DNA from: Apiosordaria backusii
Taxonomy: Eukaryota; Ascomycota; Sordariomycetes; Sordariales; Lasiosphaeriaceae
Direction of reading: 5' to 3'
Length of the DNA: 64,000 nt
NCBI GenBank assembly: GCA_030549205.1
Contig: JAUKTV010000002.1
Coordinates: forward strand, 1,984,001 to 2,048,000
The notes under the pieces were generated by a model that searched no databases, had not been told where the DNA came from, and worked only from the letters and a program-made list of their open reading frames with translations. Each line of letters opens with the position of its first letter. Positions within the stretch are counted from its first letter, which is position 1. Shown here piece by piece: positions 37,326 through 48,652 of this stretch. A program made the position numbers and the translations under genes.

Positions 37326-37766
37326 GTGAAAGCATCGCTATCACCAGCAGCTTCACCATTAACTAACTTTACCACATACTTTACAGACTCATACGAGATA
37401 CCCTGGTTGCCTCGACGAACGAGTTCACGCAAAATCTTAAAGAGAAAGGCTAACAGGTTTTTGCCATTAGCCACGCTCCCTGACGCCATCAAAGCAGCCG
37501 CAGACGCCGCCGCCACCACCATCACCACGGCCGGCGCCAGAGCCGCTCAAGACCTGACTACCGCCGTTGCCCGGGCCGTCCCGGTACCCCCCGCCCTTCC
37601 GCCCCGCCTTAACTCGCTGGTACGCCGCGCCGGCGATAGTAACCCAATCGCTATAGCCCAGTTAGCAAAAATAGAAGCATCGCTAGCTCCGACCCCAACC
37701 TTAGCCCCGACCCCAAACCCAAACCCCCGCCTCCTCACCTACCTTAGGCACTCACAAGTGTGCTGA
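37326..37766 (+). other. Open frame of unknown status upstream of the first Cys-rich locus
   Basis: A 147-codon open frame without any ATG (opens at GTG). It encodes a charged N-terminal part, an Ala-rich helix-like segment and a short APTPTLAPTPNPNP repeat. It ends where another frame, leading into the Cys-rich locus, becomes open. It could be an exon of a decayed gene, or chance. I recognise no domain. Confidence 0.25.
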
Positions 37767-39112
37767 TACCGAACGGTTCTTCCTCCGCTTTTAAATTCTT
37801 TAGGACTATTAGCAAGTTCTATATACCTGACTTCGACTTTAACACCCTTTCTTTCGATCACGCCAGCTATTGCCAGTTCCCTCGACCTTAATTAGAAGAT
37901 GGAAACCACAGCGCAAAGTACCTTAGGTTACTGCACTTTCCTTTAAAAATACCTAGCATCCAATTAAAAAGTCTTTCAACCTCGATCACAAAGCTACAAA
38001 GGCTCGCAGAGCGACTCAAGGAAGTGCAAGACGAGCTACCTTACCTAGACGAGCTTGTTCAGGGGTATACGACGAGCTGTCAGCGGTATTCGAAGAAGAA
38101 TTTCACAAAAACATCAATGGAGCAAGCTTCTGGGGCGGCTCATAAACAGAGCCTTCTTGCAGAGTGGTTAGATGAGACGAGGCGGCGGTATGAGAGGAAA
38201 ATCACAACATCGATGCAGCAAGCTTCGAGGGCGGCTGCTAAAACGACCCCGGAGAAGACAATCGTTCGGGCGCGCGAACGCTGTGTTCGTCCTGGACAGA
38301 TATCATTTGAGATCCTTTACCTTCAGCAACGGTTGTCGACAGTAGGGAAGCTCAATGCCCCCTGTGGATGTGGCAACTACGGCTTTTGCGCAGCTCGCTG
38401 CGAGCATATCTACAAGATCGTTCCTCACCACTGTGGAAGATCCAAGGGAGCGTTCTGTCAGAAAGATCCAGCTCTCCCTAAGCCCGACAGAGTGTATGAG
38501 GTAGAGGGTGTTTAAGTTGTGAAGACGTTTGGAGATGGCTCTGAGTGTGATTGCAATGTGCAAGACGAGGATGAGCTTATGTTTGATGACGGAGATGCAA
38601 ATGCCGACGATGATGACACAAGTGACGGTCAGCATCATATGCCATCAATGCGGAGCCAAGTAAACTTCAACGCCACTGTGAGGGTAAGGGGTCGTCGGAC
38701 GGATTCACAATCCTTGCAGCGTTTCCATCGCCAGCCTAAGCTTATAAAGGCCAACCAGAAGAGCCGTCTTTCTTTGTTGCATTCTCATCACCGGCAGGGT
38801 GACCGTTCTGGGCGTCACGGTCACTGGCTTCCCCGGGGACCCTCCCATCACGGAACCCATGGCTCCAACCACCGCCCTCATCCTCGCCAAGTCCAGCAGC
38901 AGAACTTGTTGAAGCCCGTCCCGACCACTCAGCGCACCGGGCCCATTACGCCCAATGACACATCGCCAGTCTCCCAACAGCCACCACTCATCGCTGTTTT
39001 CGTGGTGAATGGGACCGTCGACCAAACTCAGAACTCACAAGCCATTTCCCAGATCTTGGCTGGGATTTCTGCGTCGATGAACAAGCAACCAAATACACCG
39101 GCTCCGACATAG
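37748..39112 (+). pseudogene. Cys-rich family member A, interrupted by in-frame stops
   Basis: One reading frame stays coding-like from 37748 to at least 38560 but is cut by TAA at about 37889 and at 38513. Both stops could be CAA changed by one C-to-T transition. The predicted product has a coiled-coil-like stretch (LQRLAERLKEVQDELPYLDELV). It then has the family motif NAPCGCGNYGFCAARCEHIY, a HHC, FCQKDPALPKP and, past the second stop, SECDC. The frame stays open to 39112 as low-complexity Asp-, His- and Gln-rich sequence that may not be genuine. Members B (41.0 kb) and C (50 kb) share the same Cys pattern. A MITE lies just upstream. Exon structure is unknown; I call it a probable pseudogene. 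Confidence 0.55.
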
Positions 39113-41006
39113 ATCCATGCCAAGCTGGTTGGCGCGTACCCCTTCGGCTCGGAGCGTGTTTAAGCCAGCTGTGAACAGGCGGATAGGGGTTACGGCTGAG
39201 GACTTGTGTATATCGATCTGTCTGAATCGGTTCTCATTCATGGACTGATCTGGGTCCATGTACTTTGCAGCGTTGGCTTTTCTTTGGCGGGCAGGTGAAG
39301 GCTTTCGAGTATGGAGTACAAGGATTCGCTTAGGTATGTTATTGTCTTTTATTGGGACATCTGTACTTGTTTAGCCAGCCATCGATGTACAATACTGTAC
39401 TTGCCGAGAGGGTGGATATCTACTTTCGTATTGTTTCGTATCATGGCATGGAATGAAGCCAAAATGGACACATGGGGGATGGGAGGCAAATCTGGATGAC
39501 GGGATTTTGAAGTGTTTCGACGTGTGGGAAGGAGGTAGAGTCTTGGGCGTGCTTGGTTAGCACTTCCCTCTTTTTAAGTTGATACCTGTCTCGCTCTGTT
39601 GTTTTCGCCGACAGGGATATTCCGTATTATATTTGAAGTAAATGTTCATCAGGATATGTGGATTACGTGAATGTTTTGTTCCACGAGTGATGTGTAAAGG
39701 GCTCCCAGAAGCCTTTCGGTCTTCCATCAAGCCCCATGCTTCCTGGCCAGTGTTCTCAAATCTTCACTAGATACCTATCTGCATGCCTGTCGGTATTTCT
39801 CTTGAGACTCGCGATAGTGGGGATATTGGAAGAAGGACTGAAGCCAGAAAGATCACATGCAATGCCTCATTTGCTGTTCTAATCAGATTAGCAGTGGATA
39901 CTTGACAGGAGCCCTGGAGGGGAATATGGCTTCTGATAAGCGCCCAGAAGGCCAATACGGTGGATATCTATTTAAGGTGGAGAGTTTGATCACCGATACC
40001 TAGCATGACGTGCTGAAATGTTGTCATCAAATGCCTGCATGAAGGCGTATAAAAGCAGGAACGTCCCCACCTGTGTCGCTTCAAGGTTTCTTTTTCTTTC
40101 CTCCTTACCTCTTCGGGAGATGGAGGAACTTTGGAAGCGACCGATTTCTGGCATGATGAGTTGTTTGATGGTCTCTTTGGATTTTTGACGGTCTTAATTC
40201 CTTTGATTCAAGCATAGGTACCTAACTGCGGTGACACCTGGTATTCATGGGGGTGAGTCTTCGACATCAAGACTCAGACTCCAAGACGTTGGGAAGGCTC
40301 GGCTTGGCTTAGGGTAAAAAATGATAACCTCGTCTCGGCTCGCTCGCTCGTGTTACCTTACGAGACGAGACGGTCTCAGCCCACTGCCCACCCTGCTTTC
40401 AAGCTAAGAATCTGCCTACGTCTGAGAATGTGGGTTCGACTTTTGGGGTGGCATGAAGCCAGCACAGCGGTTTTTGCGCCCCAATCCATAGAAAGCTTGA
40501 ACGGTGCAGCATGTTATCAAAAATCGTGGCTTGCCCCCTCAACCCAGTATACCTACACTCAGGCACCACCAGGCTACCTAGCTTAGCTGAACTTTGTACA
40601 AAACCTAACTTGAACACGAACACTTTATTTTGCATGAGATGAAAGCGACAAGTGTTCTCAACAAACCTTCAACCTCAACCGCCGCTTAATACAGATGTCC
40701 TTGATAAGGGCTAAGGTCACTCCGTACCCGCCTAGTATGTATATAAACCAGTCTCAGGATCATCCAACAGCCTTGAGAATTCTCCCAGCTGTGTGCTTGC
40801 CAACTCGTTTTCGCGTGCCGTGTCAATGGGCCTGTTTGATCAAGCTAATTCTTTGCCCTGTTCCTTTTGTCAAATTCTGAAAAAGCCTGGTTGTCAGATC
40901 CATCCACTGTCTCGCTCTTGTCGCTGGATGACATGAGTTGATTCAGTCATTCACTCTTTCAGATCGACAGTTTATTTGTTTTGACTTACGACCGGGTAGT
41001 GTCAAC
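39113..41006. other. Intergenic region
   Basis: No gene recognised. It contains a candidate MITE terminus near 40262-40395 and promoter sequence of Cys-rich member B, with a TATAAA-like TATATAAAC at about 40737-40745. Confidence 0.4.
40262..40395. repeat. Candidate third MITE terminus (partial)
   Basis: Read on the minus strand from 40395, the sequence begins CAGGGTGGGCAGTGGGCTGAG. This closely matches the 3' terminus of the MITE at 48311-48644 (CAGTGTGGTCATTGAGTTGGG) and then shows the same AAGCCAAGCCGAGCC composition. I could not find a matching opposite terminus with a target duplication, so it may be truncated. Confidence 0.45.
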
Positions 41007-41825
41007 ATGTCACAAAAGTCTGAGTTATTTTTGTTCGCGGGCAAAACTGAGTCGTTGTCTGTCAAGTGGGAGGACGAGGAGGGAAACAAACATGAGTTCT
41101 GTTATAGTGTCATTCCTCGCCTCTCACCCAAAGGTATGCAAATTAATGTTGAGACTGGCTTAATCAATTCGATCTTGCCAATGCCACAGCCATCCATCCA
41201 TGTATATGTACAGCTAAGCTGACATACATGAATCCAGACATGAATCCAGACATGAATCCAGTCAAAACCCAGGCCCAACCATCAACCTTGGCTTGTCTGC
41301 ATTGTGACACCCATCACGGCGACGATGTAATTTGCACCGAGCCGCACCGAGACGCACATCTTCACATCGACCGCGAAGAGATGTTCAACAAAGTCCAGCA
41401 GCTTCTGCGTGAGGAACGACATCTGCTCAACCCCCCTTGCGGTGCGGGGCAGTACGCCTTCGTCACTGCCGGGTGCAAGCACGTGTATCCGGAATACATC
41501 AAGGTTGCCTGTCCGAACAGATCACAACTGTCTCGATTGCGCCAGGCCAGGCTTCCATGAAGATGTCCAAAACCCCCATGAGGTTGACTTCCACCGGTAT
41601 GGGATGGTCGTGAACCCCAACTGTCAAGAGTGTGAGGAGAAGAGACGCACCAATCAGGCTTTGGTTCCACGTCGGATCCAGATGATCCCGTCATTCAACA
41701 CGTGGATCAAGTCCACCCTCGCAGCCCTCGGCTTGGCGGTCATGTTCCTGGTGTGGCGTTTCCTTCCGCAACCACCACCGCCGCCAAGCGCTCCCAGCAG
41801 CCGCTGGTTTTTCCTCCCTTGGTAG
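41007..41825 (+). pseudogene. Cys-rich family member B, frameshifted
   Basis: Exon 1 41007-41133 (MSQKSELFLFAGKTESLSVKWEDEEG...), intron 41134-41237 (GTATGC...CCAG), exon 2 from 41238. The frame reads IDREEMFNKVQQLLREERHL, then NPPCGAGQYAFVTAGCKHVYPEYIKVACPN. At about 41515 it must shift by one base to continue as DHNCLDCARPGFHEDV...NPNCQECEEKRR. It then ends in a hydrophobic tail helix (STLAALGLAVMFLVWRFL) and a Pro-rich end at 41825. The shifted frame clearly belongs to the same protein, because the same Cys block and ECEEK motif occur in member C. No intron can explain the shift without removing conserved residues. It is either a pseudogene or a sequence error. Confidence 0.6.
41226..41261 (+). 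repeat. 12-bp tandem repeat carrying splice acceptors
   Basis: Three units of ACATGAATCCAG in tandem. Each ends in CCAG and all are in the same phase relative to exon 2 of Cys-rich member B, so each could serve as its acceptor and would change the protein by four residues (MNPD). Confidence 0.7.
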
Positions 41826-42890
41826 ATATGGGACTACCACTCGCCCTTTTGCTCGGCTGTCTTCAACACACGCGCGCAACTACAACCTCTTGCAAACGGA
41901 CACGATGACTCTATTACATTTGGATTCGACTTGCCCAGGAACCGCGCCGTGAATTTACATTGTGCCGCCACGCTACATTACGTCTAAGCTACGACTTTTC
42001 CTTGAGTTCACAGCACTTGATATGGGTGTATATTTTACATTGTCTTTTTCTTTGTCTGATGCTTTTTTGGGATTCGAAGGGATGAATACATCTACATTCA
42101 TGGCATACCAATATTTGTTGTCGAGGGATTGATCCAGGTTGCTGCGTCATTATGGATATCTCAATTTTAGCGTGGGACTGGATTGGGAAACCTCTTCTAG
42201 GGGCATTGTGTACGGTGTACGTTCTTTTGTTTACTTAGCGAGGGAGGCTGCGGAAGTTTTTTGGCTTTTCTTTTTTTCATGTTGCTATGCGTTTCGATTT
42301 CATTTCATTTGACTGCCCGGATACGGTTTGTATGATTGCTCTTATTCGATTTGAAGTCATGAAGCAAGGACAGTGCAACGGCTCATAAGCACAGCACGGC
42401 GTGCTTTGGAAATTACATTGCTTGGTCTTTACCGTTTCTACCCATAACGCTCTTATGTTTGTTGAGAGGTCCACATCTGTGGTAAGGTACCTAGCTTACC
42501 CAATGTCTTGGAAGGGTAACTCTGGTTGGACTGCCTGGTTTTCGGGCGGCCCGATCCCTACCATGGAATGGTACCTGGTAGGTAGGTAGAGGATACTTGA
42601 CCAGGTACAATGGGATACACAACTGGTGGATGGGGAAAGGAACCTTTTTATTCTTTTAGTTGGCCATCATTTAAGCAATCTTTAAGCATGGACAAAGGGG
42701 TTTGAGAGCATTAATGATTGTTAATATTTTGTATTGCGCGTTGCCATTCTCTTGTGTAAGACAAATGTAAGATGAAGGTGTGAAGATAATTGAAATCACA
42801 GTCCCGCGACATCCTCAATCCCCCCACAAAGTCCCCGTTCACACACAAAAAGCCGCTGTTGCTAGAACCGCCATATTGTCCTTGGACACC
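41826..42890. other. Convergent 3' intergenic region
   Basis: Between the ends of member B and the flavin monooxygenase. It has palindromic GGTACCTAGC and GGTACCTGGTAGGTAGGTAG stretches near 42485-42590. No gene seen. Confidence 0.45.
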
Positions 42891-45070
42891 TTACTTTCGA
42901 TAAGCAGGTGGCAACACACCTTCAAGCTCAGCCTTGATCTGTAGAGCCACAGTCTTGGAGTGATAACGATGATGCTGCGTTTGACCGCCCATGAACCAAA
43001 AGTTGTCGATCCCAAGCTGTCTCTTCCAGAACCCTCTGATTTCTCCCTCATCGTCAACACCAAAAGTGGCATCAATCCGGCTTGCAATCTCCCTCGGGCC
43101 CAGCAAGTTCGACTCCTCTTCTTGCCCATCAACCAAGTTGTAACCACCCAAGATCTCAAACGCCGTATCCCGTCCATTCTTGTCCGCAAACCCAGTACAC
43201 CAAACAATAGCATCCGCCTCCACAATCCTCCCATCAGAAAACCTCAGCCCAGTCTCCGTGTATGCCACAGGCTCAACCCCGGAAATCACATCCACTTCCC
43301 CCTTGGCAATCACTTCCGTCCCCCCGATATCGACATAATGCCCTCCGCCCTTTTCCAACAGGTGGTACATGAGACAAGCATCAGGATGCGCGCTGTCAAT
43401 AACTGAGAACCCGGCCTCGATCAGCTTCTTGTATCGATCTGGTTCTTGCGATGCCAGCATAGCGAGTAAGCTGTGGGCTAGATGGCAATCAACCCAAGTG
43501 GGCAAGGTCATGAAGAGTTTGTCACATGCTTCTGTACCGAGCACGTTGTAGAGGCCGAAACCGCGCTCGTCCACCACGTAGTCTAGAGGAAGGATGTATG
43601 TGGGTGAGCGGGCGACGATTGTTGTGTGGAGGCCGGCAGAGTGGCAGTCTTCGAGGATGTCGAAGGCTGTGTTGGCTGAGCCGATGATCAGGACGGACTA
43701 GATTCCACGATGTGGTCAGTAGGTTGTTGACTGCTTAGGGCTGTGAACGCTCACTTTGACGCCCTTGTCTTTGAGAGTTGCTTGTGGGTTCTTATACAAC
43801 TGAGAGTGCAAGCTCAGGCCCTTGTAAACTTCCTTGTCTGCAACGTCAGGGATGTAAGGCTTCTGCGAGTCAAATCCTGTTGCCTGGACAAGGTGCCTTG
43901 AGGTGGCTGTCCGTGAACCTGTTGGTGTCTCGAACTTGACGATCCAGCATTCGCCTGACTGATCGTAGTGGGTTGACTGGATCTGGGCCGAGGTGATCAT
44001 ATTCAAGTTGAACTCTTTGACATAGCGACGGATTTGGTTTACCAAATCGTCTCGGGATAACAGATGCTCGCCGTGGAGCTCATCCTCGTATGCTAAAGAC
44101 ATGTAAGCAGATAGAACCAAATTACAAGGGAGATGTTTGACTAACGTAGATAGGGCATGTCGCAGATCGAAGTCGGCACGTGGAACTTCAAGGAGTCGTA
44201 GCGGAGAGCCCAGTTGTCACCTGGGTTTGCATTCCGCTCGGCCATCACGCTTTCGACACCGAGGGCTTTGAGACGAGCAGCAAGGGTCACCGCACTATCC
44301 GCTGAATGTCAGTTTTAATACCTTTGTCAGTCGAGCAGGCGACATACCCATTTCCACCACCAATGATGAAGACATCTGTCACAATATCCTCGACGCCATC
44401 TATCAACTTAGAGGGCGCTCGAAGCAAAGTCTCATCCTCCGGGTGTAGTTCCAGGCTTTCAAGCCTGGTGCTCAAAATCCAAATTTTCCATTCGGGGCCT
44501 TCGCCGCCTTCGACAGACAAAAGCACCATGCGTCCGCTGCATGTGGCGGCAGGGGAGGTGGTTCTCAAAGACAGACTGCAGTTGATAAATTGCTTGGATA
44601 GTGTCAGCTGAAACTTACAAGATACACACACTAGGGCCTCACCAAAGTTTGGGAAGCTTGTATGAAGTGAGCAGACTCAATCCTGAAATGCTGAGCACCG
44701 CGCAGTTTCGTGGTTTCCAATAAGTTTGCTGCGATCACAGCTGGACTCGAGAAGGTGCGGAGATGGTAAGTCAGTGCTAGGGAATCTTTCCAATACGCCT
44801 GCTCGGCATGGAAACAATCACTAAGTGCATCTCGATCTTCCTTTGCTATCGATGTTTTGAGGGCTGCTAGGACATGGTCCGCGATCCTTGTTGCATCTGC
44901 CTCACTAATAGATGAGGGTTCGATGACCTCTGAGGAAACATTGGGCAGGGGATTCTCAAGCAGCTTTTGCCGTAGATCAGCAGCTGCTGGATACTCATCC
45001 TGGGAGGCTGTTATAAGGATGTGAGCAAGGTGCCAGAGTGAGGAATCCCTGCGTACCCACCAGATCCCAT
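42891..45070 (-). CDS. Flavin-containing monooxygenase
   Basis: Complement of join(42891-43697, 43755-44092, 44146-44294, 44348-44592, 44643-45007, 45061-45070), 637 aa. Introns are 50-57 bp and every join keeps frame. About 190 residues precede a Rossmann motif (VFIIGGGNGAVTLAARLKALG), the FAD site, which is followed by ERNANPGDNWALRYDSLKFH. A second nucleotide site lies at VLIIGSANTAFDI (about residue 371) and a C-terminal AIVWCTGF block follows. This layout matches fungal FMO/YUCCA-like proteins with an N-terminal SnoaL-like domain. The substrate is unknown. The second motif reads GSANTA rather than GSGNSA, a small departure. The 10-bp first exon (ATGGGATCTG) is the least certain part. Confidence 0.85.
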
Positions 45071-45907
45071 GGTTTCAGATTGGACGTCGGTGGTAGAGCT
45101 GCAATGAGAGCGATACTACAGAGATGATGTGAAATAAGTGACACAGCGTTTAAACCCACTCAGTCAGGCCGGGTACTTAAAATATATAAACCTGTAGACA
45201 GGGGTCTCTGTACACCCACGCATGCAGACACTCGGCGTTATCGAGTGTGAGTCTCACAGCCTCAGCGGGAAATGGGTGCTATCACAATCACCAACATACA
45301 TGAACCATGCTTAGAGTGGCATAGCCAGATACCAAATTCGTCTCGAAGATTGCTTCCTGTCAGATGTGGCTGCAGGGTGGCTAGGCAAATATGGACATCT
45401 TTGTGGGGTACCTTCGGCACTTGCTTGCTGGTGTTACAATGCATGAGGCGTAGCATGTATGATGAGTTGAAAGAGACGATAAGGCCCGAAAGTGTACATA
45501 AGACAACAAGACAAATCGAGAGGATTAAAGTAATCTAGATTAGGTATGGAAAACGTTAAACAGAACAAAGCAAGCAGCAGGTGACAGACGGTAGGATGAT
45601 TGGATCCAAATCAATTCGCAAAAGGTATAAAACTTGCTGAAGAGCAGTCGTGTCATCATAACAACACTGTAAAAAATCTAAAAAGAACATTCATCATCTT
45701 TCATCACACATCCTTCATGTCCACGGTGCCGGCACCTCTCTGTTCATGACTTCCCACCCCTTGATCACTTCCTCCGCATCCCTGCACCTGATCCATGCTG
45801 CCCAAACCCCTGAACCCCTGAACCCCTAAACCACTATCCGGCGACCACCGCACCAATACCTATCAGTCTCGAGCTCCTTAAACAGAATTGTCATTTGGTC
45901 AGAGTAT
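45071..45907. promoter_or_regulatory. Intergenic region
   Basis: 5' region of the monooxygenase, including AATATATAAA near 45179-45188, and the 3' region of the Asp-rich protein gene. A short tandem CCCCTGAACCCCTGAACCCC lies near 45808-45830. No gene seen. Confidence 0.45.
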
Positions 45908-46645
45908 CTAAAAGGCAGCAATAACCCCCAAAATACCAGCAACACCCATAGCAACGCCTCCAAATCCGCTCTCCTTCACACCAGCATTCACCGTTACCAC
46001 CGCAGGAGTGGGACGGGCAGTGGTAGTCGTAGTCGTAGTAGCAGCCCCCTCGTCATCGCTGTCACCATCAGTGTCGATGCCGTCGTTATCAGTATCGGTG
46101 TCGTGGCCATCATTATCGGTGTCATTGCCGTCAGTAGCAGCAGTAGCTCCAACACCGACAGTGATACCAGGAGTGGCGGCAGCCGCAGGGCTAGTAACAG
46201 TAGTAGTGATATCGTCATCGGAGTCAGTGTCGTGGCCGTCATTATCGGTATCAGTGTCGTGGCCGTCATTATCGGTATCAGTATGGTGGCCATCATGATC
46301 GGTGTCATCGCCGTTGTTGGCACCGACGCCAGTACCGGGGCCGGCGACATCGTCATCAGTGTCGATATCGTCATTGTCGGTGTCGTCCCCGTTCACAACA
46401 GCAACGCCAGGGCCGCCACCGGTATGGTGCACAACGTTGGTGTCATCGTCGGTATCAGTGTCATCACCAGTATCAATGCCAACAACACCGGCAGAGACAT
46501 CGTCGTCGGTATCCGTGTCATCGCCATCTCTGGTGGCCAGGGTGTACCGAGCAGCGACTGGTCCGCCGGGGTTGAGAGGTCCGTGGGGATGGCCAAGAAC
46601 GGAGACGGAGAAGATGGCCGCGAGGAGGAAGTTGCGGGTGAGCAT
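45908..46645 (-). CDS. Secreted, probably GPI-anchored Asp-rich repeat protein
   Basis: 245 aa from the ATG read from 46645. The frame is open further upstream, but this ATG gives MLTRNFLLAAIFSVSVLGHPHG, a signal peptide. The mature protein consists largely of acidic repeats: DGDDTDTDDD early on and DTDNDGHDTD units in the centre, separated by Gly/Val/Ala linkers. A Thr-rich spacer (TTTTTTTARPTP) follows, and the C-terminus (GFGGVAMGVAGILGVIAAF) is hydrophobic, as in GPI-attachment signals. DxDxDG-like units resemble Ca2+-binding loops of dockerin or thrombospondin type 3 repeats, but no helix partner is seen. Likely role is a cell-wall surface protein, possibly binding cations; this is inference. 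Confidence 0.75.
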   Translation of the reverse strand: MLTRNFLLAAIFSVSVLGHPHGPLNPGGPVAARYTLATRDGDDTDTDDDVSAGVVGIDTGDDTDTDDDTNVVHHTGGGPGVAVVNGDDTDNDDIDTDDDVAGPGTGVGANNGDDTDHDGHHTDTDNDGHDTDTDNDGHDTDSDDDITTTVTSPAAAATPGITVGVGATAATDGNDTDNDGHDTDTDNDGIDTDGDSDDEGAATTTTTTTARPTPAVVTVNAGVKESGFGGVAMGVAGILGVIAAF

Positions 46646-48302
46646 TTTATCGGTTGTTTGAGGGTTGAAATATGTGTGTTTTGAAGTTTTTGGTAGTGGT
46701 TTCAAAGCCTTGCAAGCGTTGGAACGAGCGTTGAAAAGATATGTTTGGAACGACTGTATCTGAACGAGTGTGTCGATCGATGGTGAGCAAGAAGAATAGG
46801 ACCTAGAAAGCAAAGGGATGCTCGACTTAAATACAAACTTTCACCTCTACGATATCATCAACATCAGTATCTCATGTCTATGAGATTAAGCCAAGATCAT
46901 GGCTATGCCTTCTCATGGCCTGACCTAACTGAGCACGCGACATCCCGGTACCCTGTTGACAGGACAAATACAGCCGCGCTAACTACCGTAGGTATTTTGA
47001 CAGCTACTCTTGGGCTTGTGTCCTGCCATCATCACCTCATCAACACTCCGCCAGGCATAACAAATCAGAGCATCTCAGTGATGACCATCATAGCAGTGGC
47101 TAGTGGTTGACAACATCTCCATCGCTGTTGCGCGACCTTGGCCTCAAGGTGACAACGCAAGCAGTCAACGCAGCCCAACGAGATCTGAAACGATAGACAG
47201 ATCGAAAAACGCCCTTTCCTGTATCGACACGAGATTTCCAAGATTCTTGGAAGGCAGGTACAAAAATAGAGTCTCTCCAATCAAGGTCTTTCTAGGAACA
47301 GATAGTATAGCGGCCAATCCAGTCAACATTCTCGCACACGTGCCCTGTCCCTGATGCCATGCAAAGATGCAAAGATACCATGAGCAAAAGGACTCCTCAG
47401 CTCGCACTTGGCGCCTCCGCTCTCGCGCCTTGTAACGCTCACCAGCCTCAAGGTCATTACGTGGCGCTGGAGACCCAAAGCTCTGGGCAGGTGGGCTTGA
47501 CAGTCTCGGCAGTGGACCCGGAACCGACTTTACAAGTCTGGAACGCCTCACGCCTGTGGAGGTTTGGGTTGGGTAAAACTTCCTTGGCACCTGCCATCTC
47601 GTTATGTACGGAGTAGATCTCCCGGTTTGGCAAGTTTGCTGCAGGTGTGGCATCGATAAGAGCTCTTGGTGCTGGATCGTGATAGGCGTCTGGGCGGTTT
47701 TGCACTGCCTCAAAACATTGGGGTCAGGAACTGATGACGACGACAGTGTCAATCCAGCTTAAAGAAAAAAAGAGCTTGGATGTTCTATTTATGATTTACC
47801 AAGCTTTTTTGACAGCTTCTTTATCGTAATTGCCGATTGAGAGCCCTTGTTTGTCAAAAAAAAAAAAAAAAAAGGTGATTGTGTGTGCGTGGCCAAAGTG
47901 AAGAAGAGCAAGCAAAAGCCAAGATGCCAATACGATAGGGGCTTGCTTGGTCAGCTCAAAAAGTGTATCCACGAACTTTTTCGCAAATTATCTGATATTG
48001 ATGTGAATGGTATCCGATGTTGGTTACATTATTGGAATTCTGAAGTTGTTACTTGAACCCGTCGAAAGGATACCTACCTGGTATGAAGAGGGCAAATCAA
48101 GTCTCATTGGGATCATCAATCATATCCTAGACAAACTAAGGCGCCTCATCTATCGCAGGGCTGAGCAGTCATCACTGCGTCAATCTCAGTATTTGTGAGT
48201 ATAAAGTACATCCAAGTTTCTATCCAGGGATCTAGTAGCATATGTAGAGCCTAGCCATCCTCCAGGATTTCATCCTGATCATTCCTCCAAAAGGACCTTG
48301 GC
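46646..48302. other. Intergenic region
   Basis: 5' region of the Asp-rich protein, then non-coding sequence. It contains an 18-base A run at 47856-47873. The overlapping frames at 47165-47752 show no domain. Confidence 0.4.
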
Positions 48303-48310
48303 GAGGCACA

Positions 48311-48644
48311 TAGCGTGGTCAATGAACTGAGCCAAATTCAGCTCTTTTTATGAGACGAGCCAGTGAGTCAAGATAAACGTTCCTTATTTTATGATAAGCC
48401 AAGCCAAAACAAGTTCTCGTGCTGGCTCAGTCTCAAGGGCTCACTGAGCCTTAAAGGTCGTCAGGGTTAGGGTGATGAATGCGCTAGTAACCCTACCCCT
48501 GAGGGGTCCTTTCGGGTAGGTGCTCTGGTCACTGGCCGGATCGGAATAACCATTTCCGGCCGGCTCAGCAAGACTCTGAGACCGAGCCGAACCGGTGATG
48601 CCGAAGGCCGGGTTCAGCTCAATCCCAACTCAATGACCACACTG
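48311..48644. mobile_element. hAT-like MITE, copy 2
   Basis: A 334-bp non-coding element. It begins TAGCGTGGTCAATGAACTGAG and ends GACCACACTG, giving an imperfect terminal inverted repeat (outermost base T instead of C). The flanks are GAGGCACA (48303-48310) and ATGGCACA (48645-48652), an 8-bp target duplication with two mismatches. It shares TGGCCGGATCGGAAT, ACC.TTTCCG and GAACCGGTGATG with copy 1 at 36688. No coding capacity. Confidence 0.75.
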
Positions 48645-48652
48645 ATGGCACA

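Noticed and set aside
40078..40395. Full-length third MITE using GCTTCAAG/CTTTCAAG as target duplication
   Set aside because: Spacing fits (309 bp), but the left end lacks the CAG-type terminus, so only the right end is reported.
33465..45070. Secondary-metabolite cluster formed by the dioxygenase and the flavin monooxygenase
   Set aside because: No PKS, NRPS, terpene or other core enzyme lies between them, and the intervening loci are Cys-rich genes and repeats.
47165..47752. 195-codon minus-strand frame
   Set aside because: No domain and mirrored by plus-strand frames; probably chance.
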